Shown: positions 8,229 through 15,903 of the stretch, piece by piece
How the letters are laid out: each line of letters opens with the position of its first letter
Position numbering within the stretch: position 1 is the first letter of the stretch
Assembly: GCF_001952855.1 (NCBI RefSeq)
Contig: NZ_LPNO01000017.1
Span: 43,331-101,181 of the forward strand
Direction: 5' to 3'
From: Pseudomonas sp. ATCC PTA-122608
GTDB taxonomy: Bacteria; Pseudomonadota; Gammaproteobacteria; Pseudomonadales; Pseudomonadaceae
Length of the DNA stretch: 57,851 nucleotides
Program-made: the position numbers and the translations under genes
Notes under the pieces: model-generated
What the model was told of the DNA's origin: nothing
The model's input: only the letters and a program-made list of their open reading frames with translations
Databases searched by the model: none

Positions 8229-9818
8229 CTAGAACTCCCGCGCAATGATGTCGGCCATACGGATACTCAGCGCCACGCCGGCCAGGGTCGGGTTGATGGT
8301 GCCGGAAGCCGGGATCACCCCGGTGGTGGCGAGGAACAGGTTGGCGTGGTCGTGGGTGCGGCACTCGTGGTTGACCACCGAGTCCTTGGGGTTGGCGCCC
8401 ATGATCACGGTGCCCATCAGGTGGTCGCGGTTCTGGTAGCCGGTGTTGTCTTCCACCACCGTGCCACCCATCAGCTGCACAAAGTGCGCATAGTCTTCGG
8501 TGACACCGGCCTTGGCCGCCTTCACGTAATCGCCCACCTCGTAGTTGACCACCAGCATCGGAATGCCCAGGGCGTCCTTGCGCGTGCGACTCGGGCGCAC
8601 GGTGTTGGTCGAAAGCGGCAGGGTTTCGTAGACGGTGGAGACATCAACCCAGCGCGCCGCGTCGTGGCGGATGCGCTCGTCCAGTTCCTTGCCGTACACG
8701 CCTTGGGCGATCAGGCGCTTGGCCACGGCAATGTTCGGCACGTTGTTGGAGATCGAGTGTTTGACCGACGCCCGTTCCTTGCGGAACTCACCGTCGCGCC
8801 GATTGAATATCCCGCCCTGCTGCACCGCCCCGCGTCCTGGCCACAACGGCTCGTCGGCGATAAATTGCAGCCCTTGGCCAGTGTGGTCCATCAGGTTGCG
8901 ACCGACCTGGTCGGAGGAGTTGGCGACCTCGGAAATCAGCAGCAGCTTGGGGGTTTCCAGACCGTGGGCGGCAACGATGAAGTACTTGGCGGTGAGCCGC
9001 ACATCGGCGCCGGTGGAGCTGCGGTAATGGATGGCGACGATCTTGTCGTCCGCGCCTTTTTCCAGCTTGTAGGCGGTGGCGTCGGTGATCAGCTTGGCGC
9101 CGGCCTGTTCCGCATGGCGGGCGTGCACGTCGCCGCTGTACATCGCACCGATGGGGCAGACCGGCATGCAGTTGTTGTTGCCGCTGCACGCCGGGCGCCC
9201 GTCGTAGGGTTCGGTGGCACGGCCGTTGGGCTCATGGATAAAGTGATAACCGGCCGGGGCCATGCGTTCACGCAGGCGCTGGAACAGGTAGGTATCGCCT
9301 TCAGGCGCCATCGGATAGGGGCTTGAGCGCGGCGGGAAAGCGCCGCCGCCCTGCCCGCTCTGGTCCTGGGTGTCGCTGCCGCACACGCCCAGGGCAATTT
9401 CCGCACGTACGTAATAGGGTTCCAGTTCGCTGTATTCCAGCGGCCAGTCACGACCTACGCCGTAGAGCGTCTTGAGCTTCATATCGTTGGGCAAGTAACG
9501 CCAGCACGCCGCCGCCCAGTGCCAGGTAGTGCCGCCCACCAGTTTCAACATGCCGGGGCGAAACTCGAAAGAACCGGTGTTCTCGATGTATTGCTCATCA
9601 TAAGAATGATGGGCCCACGGCTCATTCGGATACGGTGAGTTGTAATTGCCCTTGTTCGACGAATTACGGAAGTTCTCGACTATCTTCCAGCGGGGAATAT
9701 GTTCACCCGCTTCCAGAATAATCACCGACTTGCCGAGTTTGGCCAATTCAAATGCTGCGTTACTGCCTAATGCGCCGGAGCCAACCACAATGACATCGGC
9801 GTCAAAATCCTGATTCAT
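8229..9818 (-). CDS. GMC-family FAD dehydrogenase, catalytic subunit of the membrane-bound complex
   Basis: The 529-residue protein has an N-terminal FAD-binding motif VVGSGALGSNAAFELA (11-26) with the acidic end ILEAGEH, and a C-terminal GMC domain with HDHANLF and PASGTINPTLAG. A cysteine cluster at C211, C217 and C221 (ACSGNNNCMPVC) matches the 3Fe-4S site of FAD glucose/fructose dehydrogenases, giving an electron path to the cytochrome. It has no signal of its own, so it probably crosses the membrane attached to the Tat-signalled small subunit. The substrate may be gluconate, sorbitol, fructose, glucose or another polyol; sequence reading alone cannot decide. Confidence 0.9.
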   Translation of the reverse strand: MNQDFDADVIVVGSGALGSNAAFELAKLGKSVIILEAGEHIPRWKIVENFRNSSNKGNYNSPYPNEPWAHHSYDEQYIENTGSFEFRPGMLKLVGGTTWHWAAACWRYLPNDMKLKTLYGVGRDWPLEYSELEPYYVRAEIALGVCGSDTQDQSGQGGGAFPPRSSPYPMAPEGDTYLFQRLRERMAPAGYHFIHEPNGRATEPYDGRPACSGNNNCMPVCPIGAMYSGDVHARHAEQAGAKLITDATAYKLEKGADDKIVAIHYRSSTGADVRLTAKYFIVAAHGLETPKLLLISEVANSSDQVGRNLMDHTGQGLQFIADEPLWPGRGAVQQGGIFNRRDGEFRKERASVKHSISNNVPNIAVAKRLIAQGVYGKELDERIRHDAARWVDVSTVYETLPLSTNTVRPSRTRKDALGIPMLVVNYEVGDYVKAAKAGVTEDYAHFVQLMGGTVVEDNTGYQNRDHLMGTVIMGANPKDSVVNHECRTHDHANLFLATTGVIPASGTINPTLAGVALSIRMADIIAREF

Positions 9819-9832
9819 ATAAGTGCCTTGTC

Positions 9833-10369
9833 TTAGTCGTTGGCCAGCGTGGCCGGGGGATTAACCCAGTAATTGGTTTTTCCCCGGGAGTACGTCGGGA
9901 TCACCGTGGCGTCCGCGGTCGGCTGGTAGGCCAGCGCGCCGGTGAAGGTCACCAGCCGCGTGCCGTCGGTGGCGCGCAGGGACACCGGCGTGCCGGTGTA
10001 GCCCAGGTACCAGGCCGAAACGATTTTCTGCGTCGTATCCTTGATCGCCGGGTCGCGGTAGAACGGGCTGCCGGACAACTGGCCGACGCTGCGCAGGTGA
10101 TGCTGGCCAACCTTCCCCCACAAGGCTTTCATCTTCTGGGGGAACTCGGGGTCGTTCTGGGTGCACTGGGCCAGGATGCGCAAGGACAAGGCGGCATCCA
10201 GGCTCGGGCGTTCGAGGAGGAACATCGACAATTGGCGGAAGGATTCGATGTCGTCGCTGGCGGCACTGCTGACTTCCTGCGCTAACGCAACACCGGCCCA
10301 CAGCGGGGCAAACAGGCCGGCACCGGTCAAGGCTGCGCCTGAGTACAGGAGTTTTCTTCGGGTTATCAC
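9833..10369 (-). CDS. Small subunit of FAD dehydrogenase complex (FAD-SLDH family, Tat signal)
   Basis: The 178-residue protein starts MITRRKLLYSGAALTG, a twin-arginine leader ending near ALAQ. The mature part matches the small subunit type found with FAD sorbitol dehydrogenases, including the late SRGKTNYWVNPP stretch. It is thought to chaperone the flavoprotein through the Tat system. I chose GTG 10369 because AGGAGA lies 7 bases upstream; an ATG at 10384 is in frame, but the ribosome binding site then lies inside the gene. It is the first gene of the three-gene operon, 14 bases before the flavoprotein. Confidence 0.83.
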   Translation of the reverse strand: MITRRKLLYSGAALTGAGLFAPLWAGVALAQEVSSAASDDIESFRQLSMFLLERPSLDAALSLRILAQCTQNDPEFPQKMKALWGKVGQHHLRSVGQLSGSPFYRDPAIKDTTQKIVSAWYLGYTGTPVSLRATDGTRLVTFTGALAYQPTADATVIPTYSRGKTNYWVNPPATLAND

Positions 10370-10625
10370 GGGGTATCTCCTCATGAGTCGAACAACTATC
10401 GGCGCAGAGGCCAAGTTCGACTTCACTGCAAAAGGCTGAGTACTTCGTTCACGGAGGTTGAACGGACTTTAAGAGCCCTTTTTATAACTGCCAGGAGAAC
10501 GCCAAGCTGTCATGCAGCTTGTTAATTATGGATATGAGCAATAACGCGACCGTCTATAACAGCCGCTTAAACACCGTACAGCAATTTATCCCGCAATAAT
10601 ATGAAACATCCCCTTGGCTACTCGC
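10370..10625. other. Intergenic region upstream of the dehydrogenase operon
   Basis: These 256 bases contain the operon promoter, presumably in the AT-rich stretch near 10480-10610. I see no clear terminator for the SHMT-like gene that ends upstream in the same direction, and no repeat. Confidence 0.4.
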
Positions 10626-11981
10626 TCAGTTGTGCAGGTAATCCGCGAGAGGATACTTCGCGCACAAGGTTTGGGCCTGCAAACGCAGGGATTCCTGAGC
10701 ATTGGGATCAAGGGTGAACTTGTGCTCGTTGAGGGGCGTGACGGCATCGAGTACCCGGCACACCAGCTCGACGACCTGACGGCATCCGGGAGCGTCGATG
10801 TAGCGTTGCGCCATTGAGCCGGTGCCGATACACAGCCCGCCAGCGACGAATGACGGTCGCGTCTCCCCCGGTGCGCGATGTTTATCCACGATGATGCCGC
10901 ACTGCTCCAGGGCCGCCTGGGCGATGGAACCGGTGATGCCACCACGCAAGCGGATCAGCACCGAGTGGTTTTCACTGCGTCCGCCTACCACCTCGTAGTC
11001 GCAGGCCTGAAACGCATTGGCCAGTTCGTCGGCAGTCGTGCGCACCCGCGCCATCCAGGCGTCGAAATCCGCTGACATGGCGTAGCCGAACGCCGCCGCC
11101 TTTGCCGCGATCATGTTGAAGGCCGGTGCGCCCTGCATTCGTGGAAATACGGCTTGGTCGAGGAGACGACTGAAGGTGGCTTTAAGGCCGGGCACCTTGG
11201 TTTCAGCGTCGCGACCGGAAAGAATCAGACCGCCGCGAGGGCCGCCAAGCTGCTGGTGGGTGCACAGCGTGGTGACATGAGCCGCGTCGATCGGGCTCGG
11301 ATGACGCCCGGTAGCGACCAGGCCGGCGATGCTCGAAATGTCCGCCAGCAGGATCGCCCCGGCTTCGTCGGCAATCCCGCGGAACCGCTCGAAATCGATG
11401 ACGTGCGAGTAAGCCGTCGCCCCGCAGATGATCACGCGCGGGCGATGGGCCAGCGCCAGTGTGCGCACCTGTTCGTAGTCGATAACGCCTTTGGAGGTGG
11501 TGCCGTATCTGAGCGCCTTGTAGTACGCCCCGGTGAACGCGACAGGGCTGCCATGGCTCAGGTGCCCGCCGTGATCGGTGGCCATGCCGAGCACCGTGTC
11601 TCCCGGCTCCAGCAAGGCCGCCAGCACCTGGTAGATCGCAGTCGACCCCGAGTGTGATTGCACGCCGGCGTAGTGCGCACCGAACAGCTCACACGCTCGG
11701 CGGACAGCCAGGGCTTCGACCCGGTCGGCGTTCTCGCACCCGGCGTGATGGCGCCAGCCAAGGGCGCCCTCGGCGGTCACATTGACCAGCAGTGAGGCGG
11801 ACGCCGCCAGGATGTGCGGTTTCACTGCACAGGACGAAGCGGCCAATGACAAGGTTTGGTGTTGGCGCATGACTTCCGCATCCAGCAGCCCCGCCAGCTC
11901 CGCGTCCTCTGCACGTAGATCCGCCAGCCCTCGTTGCAGCAGGCCGGCCTGGTGGGTAAGTGGTTGCGTGTTGACTGTCAT
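10626..11981 (-). CDS. SHMT-like protein lacking the PLP-binding lysine
   Basis: The 451-residue protein aligns by eye with serine hydroxymethyltransferase over its length: LAASSCAVKP..AEG..GW (47-76), AGCENADRVE (80-89), SHSGSTA (109-115), LLADISSIAGL (211-221) and THQQLGGPRGG (241-251). In true SHMT the last motif is THKTLxGPRGG with the Schiff-base lysine; here the codon is CAG and the residue Gln243. The catalytic Glu of IASEN is also gone (AASSC), as is the active-site His after the PLP Asp (DMAHVAG becomes DISSIAG). The PLP-contacting Asp214 remains. It may bind PLP or a PLP-amino-acid adduct without normal catalysis, or perform another chemistry. ATG 11981 has GGAAGGAA upstream. It is divergent from an XRE regulator, its likely controller. 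Confidence 0.85.
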   Translation of the reverse strand: MTVNTQPLTHQAGLLQRGLADLRAEDAELAGLLDAEVMRQHQTLSLAASSCAVKPHILAASASLLVNVTAEGALGWRHHAGCENADRVEALAVRRACELFGAHYAGVQSHSGSTAIYQVLAALLEPGDTVLGMATDHGGHLSHGSPVAFTGAYYKALRYGTTSKGVIDYEQVRTLALAHRPRVIICGATAYSHVIDFERFRGIADEAGAILLADISSIAGLVATGRHPSPIDAAHVTTLCTHQQLGGPRGGLILSGRDAETKVPGLKATFSRLLDQAVFPRMQGAPAFNMIAAKAAAFGYAMSADFDAWMARVRTTADELANAFQACDYEVVGGRSENHSVLIRLRGGITGSIAQAALEQCGIIVDKHRAPGETRPSFVAGGLCIGTGSMAQRYIDAPGCRQVVELVCRVLDAVTPLNEHKFTLDPNAQESLRLQAQTLCAKYPLADYLHN

Positions 11982-12259
11982 AGTCTTGGGTTCCTTCCCT
12001 GAAAATCGACTTCGCCTTTCCATTCAGCGCAGGGCAATTAAGCAGAAAAATGAACATTTTCCAAATTAAATGATTCTTTTTGGCTGCACGCAGGGGGACA
12101 AGAGGCGGTATTTCCTGGCTGGGTGATGGCCAATCGCCAAAAAACTGATGACGGTCTTTATTCTTGTAGCGGGCGCATGCAACACTTCGCGCCGCGGCGA
12201 AGCACGCGACCCAGCGCAACATGGACGCTCTGTGTAAAACATAAGGAAGTGGTGGGCAT
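11982..12259. promoter_or_regulatory. Divergent promoter region of SHMT-like gene and XRE regulator, with possible operator
   Basis: An 8-base inverted repeat with a 2-base centre, GAAAAATG-AA-CATTTTCC at 12045-12062 (7 of 8 pairs), lies 64-81 bases upstream of the SHMT-like start in the most AT-rich part of the gap. Short symmetric sites are typical XRE operators, so this is a candidate site for the neighbouring regulator. Confidence 0.4.
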
Positions 12260-12865
12260 TTGATTCACAGAAAAGAACGCACCGAGTATTTGAAGAGCAA
12301 TATCAAATACCTGATCAAAAGCCGCGGAGAAACGCAGCTGTCGTTGTGCAACTCGGCCGGCCTGACCAGAACCACGATCTACAACATTCTGGAAGGCAAG
12401 GTCGTCAACGTTCAGCAGTCCACCATCCGCAAGATCTCGGATTTCTTTGGCGTGTCCTATGAAGAAATCGAGACCCTCGACTTTGAAGAAAAAGAGATCA
12501 TCGACAGCAGTATTTCCCCCCAGGGAAATATGAACCCCGCCGCCGTGCCGATCATCAAGCAAAGCCAGGTCATGGCAAGCATGGACAAGCGCATCGGCGA
12601 ACTGGCCACGCTGTACCCGCTGACTTACTACTTCGGCACTTCCTATAACTTGATCGCTGTGCTGCTGGAGCATGAAATTGCCGGCGTCAACGAGCCGGGG
12701 GATTTGTTGATCGTGCAGAAAGGCACGTCGAGCGACGACAAGGAAAAGTTGGTCTACGACAGAGTCAGCAAAAAACTATTTATCACGGATGAAGCGTGTA
12801 TCAGCTCGGATCGTATCTGTGTGGTGGGAGATATCATCGAGGAGCGCTTCAATGACAACGTATGA
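12260..12865 (+). CDS. XRE-family transcriptional regulator with C-terminal sensor-like domain
   Basis: The 201-residue protein has an N-terminal helix-turn-helix: LKSNIKYLIKSRGETQLSLCNSAGLTRTTIYNILEGK (about 11-47), then ISDFFGVSYEEIE. The C-terminal 100 residues look like a degenerate S24/LexA-type beta domain (PGDLLIVQKGTS.. ..DRICVVGDIIEERF) without an obvious Ser/Lys protease pair. The start is TTG 12260: an in-frame stop at 12242 excludes anything upstream, and AAGGAAG lies about 10 bases before. It overlaps the transporter gene by 14 bases, so the two are co-translated, and it probably controls the divergent SHMT-like gene. Confidence 0.82.
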   Translation: MIHRKERTEYLKSNIKYLIKSRGETQLSLCNSAGLTRTTIYNILEGKVVNVQQSTIRKISDFFGVSYEEIETLDFEEKEIIDSSISPQGNMNPAAVPIIKQSQVMASMDKRIGELATLYPLTYYFGTSYNLIAVLLEHEIAGVNEPGDLLIVQKGTSSDDKEKLVYDRVSKKLFITDEACISSDRICVVGDIIEERFNDNV

Positions 12866-13748
12866 GAACGAAGTCGAGAACAGTAAATATAAATTACTGG
12901 GTTTTGAGAATGACAAGAGCCTGGCGGTGATCATGGTGATCGCCACGGGCAAGATCATTCGGATAAAGCTGAGCGAAGTGCTGAACAGCGAAATCATGGA
13001 CAATTTAAATAAAATGGAAGTCAAGAACATGTACAAGAAGTTCTATTCGCAAGGCGGAGCGCTCACCGCGTATGACATCAACGACCGCAACGAGAACTCA
13101 TGGATGATTTATATCATCCTGAACCTGCTGCTCTTTACGTTCTATATCTTCACCAGCATTGCAGCGACCAAACCTATTTACCTGGAATCGCTGGGCATCA
13201 TCGTCACACCCGGCACGTTTCTCTACCCGCTGACGTTTCTGATCGTGGACTTGCTCAACGAACAATTCGGCCTCCGGCTGGCGAGAAGGGCCATCCTGTT
13301 TGCGTTTGCCAGTAACGCGATGATCATCATCCTGCTCTACGGCTCGACCTTCCTCCCCGGCTTGCCAGGCTGGAAACTCGATGGGCCGTATAACGACGTG
13401 ATCATCCAGGTGTCGTCGGTGCTGATCGCCTCCTCGGTTTCGTTCCTGGTGTCGGAGAACATCAACTCGTACTTGCTGTGCAAGATCAAAGAGCTGACCA
13501 ACTCCAAGTACCTGTTCCTGCGCATTTTCCTGAGTACGTTCTTCGCGGTGATTATCGACAGTTTCCTGTTCTGCTTCATCGCGTTCTACGGCGCCATGCA
13601 GACCAGCGACATCCTGAACATGATCTACGTGCAGATCGCGATCAAGGTCTGCTTTGCCTTCATCAACATCCTGCCGGCCTATGGCGCCCGCTCGCTGTTC
13701 AAACGCTACATCACGGGCGATACCCAGACCCAACCACACGCCAGCTGA
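12852..13748 (+). CDS. VUT-family (YhhQ/DUF165) transporter with extra N-terminal cytoplasmic domain
   Basis: The 298-residue protein has about six membrane segments from residue 84 on, with VUT-family signatures: NLLLFTFYIFTSIAATKP, PGTFLYPLTFLIVDLLNEQFG and a late FINILPAYGARSLFKRY. E. coli YhhQ of this family imports queuosine precursors. The first 80 residues are soluble and not part of the usual transporter: KYKLLGFENDKSLAVIMVIATGKIIRIKLSEVL. ATG 12852 lies inside the end of the regulator gene. queC lies next, convergent, which would fit a queuosine-precursor role, but the pairing with an XRE regulator and SHMT-like protein suggests another substrate is possible. Confidence 0.85.
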   Translation: MTTYENEVENSKYKLLGFENDKSLAVIMVIATGKIIRIKLSEVLNSEIMDNLNKMEVKNMYKKFYSQGGALTAYDINDRNENSWMIYIILNLLLFTFYIFTSIAATKPIYLESLGIIVTPGTFLYPLTFLIVDLLNEQFGLRLARRAILFAFASNAMIIILLYGSTFLPGLPGWKLDGPYNDVIIQVSSVLIASSVSFLVSENINSYLLCKIKELTNSKYLFLRIFLSTFFAVIIDSFLFCFIAFYGAMQTSDILNMIYVQIAIKVCFAFINILPAYGARSLFKRYITGDTQTQPHAS

Positions 13749-13749
13749 T

Positions 13750-13780
13750 GATCGTTCCCACGCTCTGCGTGGGAACGATC
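13750..13780. repeat. Palindrome GATCGTTCCCACGC..GCGTGGGAACGATC, likely terminator between convergent genes
   Basis: A perfect 14-base stem with a 3-base loop lies between the convergent VUT and queC genes. This GTTCCCACGC palindrome is, to my knowledge, dispersed in Pseudomonas genomes. It has no T run, so any terminator role is inferred from position and stem strength. Confidence 0.75.
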
Positions 13781-13784
13781 AACA

Positions 13785-14480
13785 TCACGCCAGTTTGCTT
13801 TTCAGGCTCTGCATGACGGCTGCCTTGTTCTCCAGGTAGTCGTTCAGACCACGTGCGCGAAGGTTGCACGCGTCGCAGTTGCCACAGCCCGTGCCGATAA
13901 TGCCGTTGTAGCAGGTCAGGGTCTGGTTGCGGATCAAGTCCAGCTGGTTGTGATGGTCCGCCAGGGCCCAGGTCTCGGCCTTGTTCAGCCACATCAGCGG
14001 GGTTTCCAGGCGCACGTCGTATTCCATGCCCAGCTGCAACGCTTTATTCAGTGCCTTGACGAACTCGTCACGGCAATCGGGATAGCCGGAGAAGTCGGTT
14101 TCACACACGCCGGTGATCACGGTTTCCGCCTTGACCTGATAGGCGTAGATCGCCGCCAAGGTTAAGAACAGAATGTTCCTGCCCGGCACGAAGGTGCTCG
14201 GCAAACTCTCGCCTGAGCTGTTCACCGTAGGTACCGGGATGTTGTCGCGGGTCAGGCTGCTGATGGCCAGCTCGTTCAACAACGAGACATCCATCACCTT
14301 GTGAACGGTGGCACCCAGCTGTTTTGCGAGCTTCTGTGCGACTTCGATTTCCGCCACATGCCGCTGGCCATAATCGAAGGTAATGCAGTGCACCTCGTCA
14401 TACAGCGGCAGTGCCTGGATCAGGCAGGTTGTCGAGTCCTGCCCACCACTGAATACGATAACGGCTTTTTTCTTCATCAT
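13785..14480 (-). CDS. queC: 7-cyano-7-deazaguanine (preQ0) synthase QueC
   Basis: The 231-residue protein opens KKAVIVFSGGQDSTTCL, the PP-loop ATP-binding motif SGGxDS, and ends with the zinc site CYNGIIGTGCGNCDAC. QueC converts 7-carboxy-7-deazaguanine to preQ0 with ATP and ammonia in the queuosine tRNA pathway. I take ATG 14480 with AGGAAG upstream; ATG 14477 next to it is equally possible. The frame is open back through a REPIN to 14639, which is not protein-like. queC stands alone here, convergent with a VUT-family transporter. Confidence 0.95.
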   Translation of the reverse strand: MMKKKAVIVFSGGQDSTTCLIQALPLYDEVHCITFDYGQRHVAEIEVAQKLAKQLGATVHKVMDVSLLNELAISSLTRDNIPVPTVNSSGESLPSTFVPGRNILFLTLAAIYAYQVKAETVITGVCETDFSGYPDCRDEFVKALNKALQLGMEYDVRLETPLMWLNKAETWALADHHNQLDLIRNQTLTCYNGIIGTGCGNCDACNLRARGLNDYLENKAAVMQSLKSKLA

Positions 14481-14503
14481 TCTGCTTCCTGCATTTATCA
14501 CAT

Positions 14504-14618
14504 GTGTAGGAGCAAGGGGGACGCCTAGTTCTTGCTCGCGAAAAACGTCAATGATAACGCAGCGTATCTGGTTTAACGCGGCGCCTTCTGGTTTTTCGCG
14601 AGCAAGCTCGCGCCTACA
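14504..14618. repeat. REPIN, GTAGGAGC family (copy 2), left REP interrupted
   Basis: The right REP is complete (TTTTTCGCGAGCAAGCTCGCGCCTACA). The left one reads GTAGGAGC, then about 17 unrelated bases, then CTTGCTCGCGAA, so it carries a small insertion in the REP stem. The spacer (GTCAATGATAACGCAGCG..) resembles the other copies. Confidence 0.8.
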
Positions 14619-14656
14619 AAAAAGCCCCGCGCTTCTCACGAAGGCGGGGCTTTTTC
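14618..14656. terminator. Rho-independent terminator of the cyo operon
   Basis: AAAAAAGCCCCGC and GCGGGGCTTTTT form a strong stem with flanking A/T runs, just after cyoE on the minus strand. It is similar in sequence to the terminator at 6736-6773. Confidence 0.9.
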
Positions 14657-14668
14657 TACTTCATCCAC

Positions 14669-15556
14669 TCAGTGGGCGTACGTCAGCAGCAACTCTTTCG
14701 GCACCTGGAAATCCAGGGACATCATCACGCTCAAGGCGGTGATGGTGAAGATCGAGAAGACGAACAGCTTGCGTGCCCAGACGGTGTCATCCACCGCCTT
14801 GTAGCCGGTCCAGGCCATGTACAACCAGTACATGCCCATGGCGGCGGCAACGGCGAGGTAGCTCATGCCGGCGTAGCCACTGAAGGTCAACATCAAGGTC
14901 GCCACGAGGAAGGCCAGGATGTAGAGCAGGATGTGTTTCTTGGCAACCTTGATGCCACGCTTGACCGGCAGAACCGGAATCGAGGCAGCCAGGTAGTCAT
15001 TGAAGCGGAAGATCGCGATGGCATAGGAGTGCGGCATCTGCCACAGGCTGAACATCACCAGTAGCACCAGCGCGGCCATGTCGAAGCTATTGGTCACAGC
15101 CACATAACCAATCACCGGCGGCATCGCCCCCGACAGACTGCCCACCAGCGTGCCGTGAACCGACTTGCGCTTGAGGTACAGGCTGTAGAAGCCAACGTAG
15201 ATGACAAAACCGATAACGGCAAACAGCGCCGCCAGCGGGTTGGCCACCTTGTACAACAACACCACGCCGGCGATACCCAAAACGGTCGCGAAGATCAGTG
15301 CCAGCTTCAGGGAGATAAGGCCCTGGACCAGCACACGATTCTTGGTGCGTTCCATCTTGATGTCGATATCGCGGTCGATACAGTTGTTGAATACACAACC
15401 GGAAGCTACCACCAGGGACGTGCCGATCATCGCTGCCAGGAAAATGGCCAGATCGACATGCCCCTTGGAGGCCAGGAAGAAACCGCCTGCCACAGAAAGC
15501 ACGTTACCGAAAATGATCCCCGGTTTGGTGATTTGGATAAAGTGCTTAAGCGACAT
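14669..15556 (-). CDS. cyoE: Protohaem IX farnesyltransferase (haem O synthase) CyoE
   Basis: The 295-residue polytopic membrane protein of the UbiA prenyltransferase superfamily has the haem O synthase motif NNCIDRDIDIKMERTKNR (the DxxxD site) near residues 57-74 and further polar loops such as DYLAASIPVLPVKRG. It farnesylates haem B to haem O for the bo3 oxidase. It is the last gene of cyoABCDE, 11 bases after cyoD, followed by a terminator. Confidence 0.97.
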   Translation of the reverse strand: MSLKHFIQITKPGIIFGNVLSVAGGFFLASKGHVDLAIFLAAMIGTSLVVASGCVFNNCIDRDIDIKMERTKNRVLVQGLISLKLALIFATVLGIAGVVLLYKVANPLAALFAVIGFVIYVGFYSLYLKRKSVHGTLVGSLSGAMPPVIGYVAVTNSFDMAALVLLVMFSLWQMPHSYAIAIFRFNDYLAASIPVLPVKRGIKVAKKHILLYILAFLVATLMLTFSGYAGMSYLAVAAAMGMYWLYMAWTGYKAVDDTVWARKLFVFSIFTITALSVMMSLDFQVPKELLLTYAH

Positions 15557-15567
15557 CGGGTCTTACC

Positions 15568-15903
15568 TCACTTCGCCATCATGAACGTATGGATGCTGAA
15601 CATGATCCATACCGACAGGCCAACCAGCAGGAGGATCACCAAGCCTGCAAACACGAACGCAATCACGTTATCGCGCTGAGCCTTCGAGCGGTCCAGGTGC
15701 AGGAAGTACACCAGGTGAACCAGAACCTGAATCACCGCGAACGCCAGGACAATCATCAAGGTGATCGACTTCGGCAAGGTCGGGTACATCACCAGGCCGA
15801 ACGGGATCAGCGTCAGGATGACCGACAGGATGAAGCCGATGGCGTACGACTTGACGCTGCCGTGGCTGTCATCGTGGCTGTCATGGGAATGTGCATTAGC
15901 CAT
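15568..15903 (-). CDS. cyoD: Cytochrome bo3 ubiquinol oxidase subunit IV CyoD
   Basis: The 111-residue protein has three membrane segments after a His/Asp/Ser-rich N-terminus (HSHDSHDDSHGS). Length and pattern (SYAIGFILSVILTLIPF, LVHLVYFLHLD) fit CyoD, which stabilises the CuB site during assembly of the oxidase. Its start overlaps the cyoC stop by one base. Confidence 0.95.
   Translation of the reverse strand: MANAHSHDSHDDSHGSVKSYAIGFILSVILTLIPFGLVMYPTLPKSITLMIVLAFAVIQVLVHLVYFLHLDRSKAQRDNVIAFVFAGLVILLLVGLSVWIMFSIHTFMMAK

Noticed and set aside
7287..9326. A 679-residue open frame on the plus strand opposite the dehydrogenase genes
   Set aside because: It is an antisense shadow of two well-supported genes in GC-rich DNA; its His/Val/Gly-rich composition matches no protein.
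13748..13785. A functional queuosine operon of queC with the VUT transporter
   Set aside because: The two genes are convergent and separated by a palindrome, so they are not co-transcribed; only a loose functional link remains possible.
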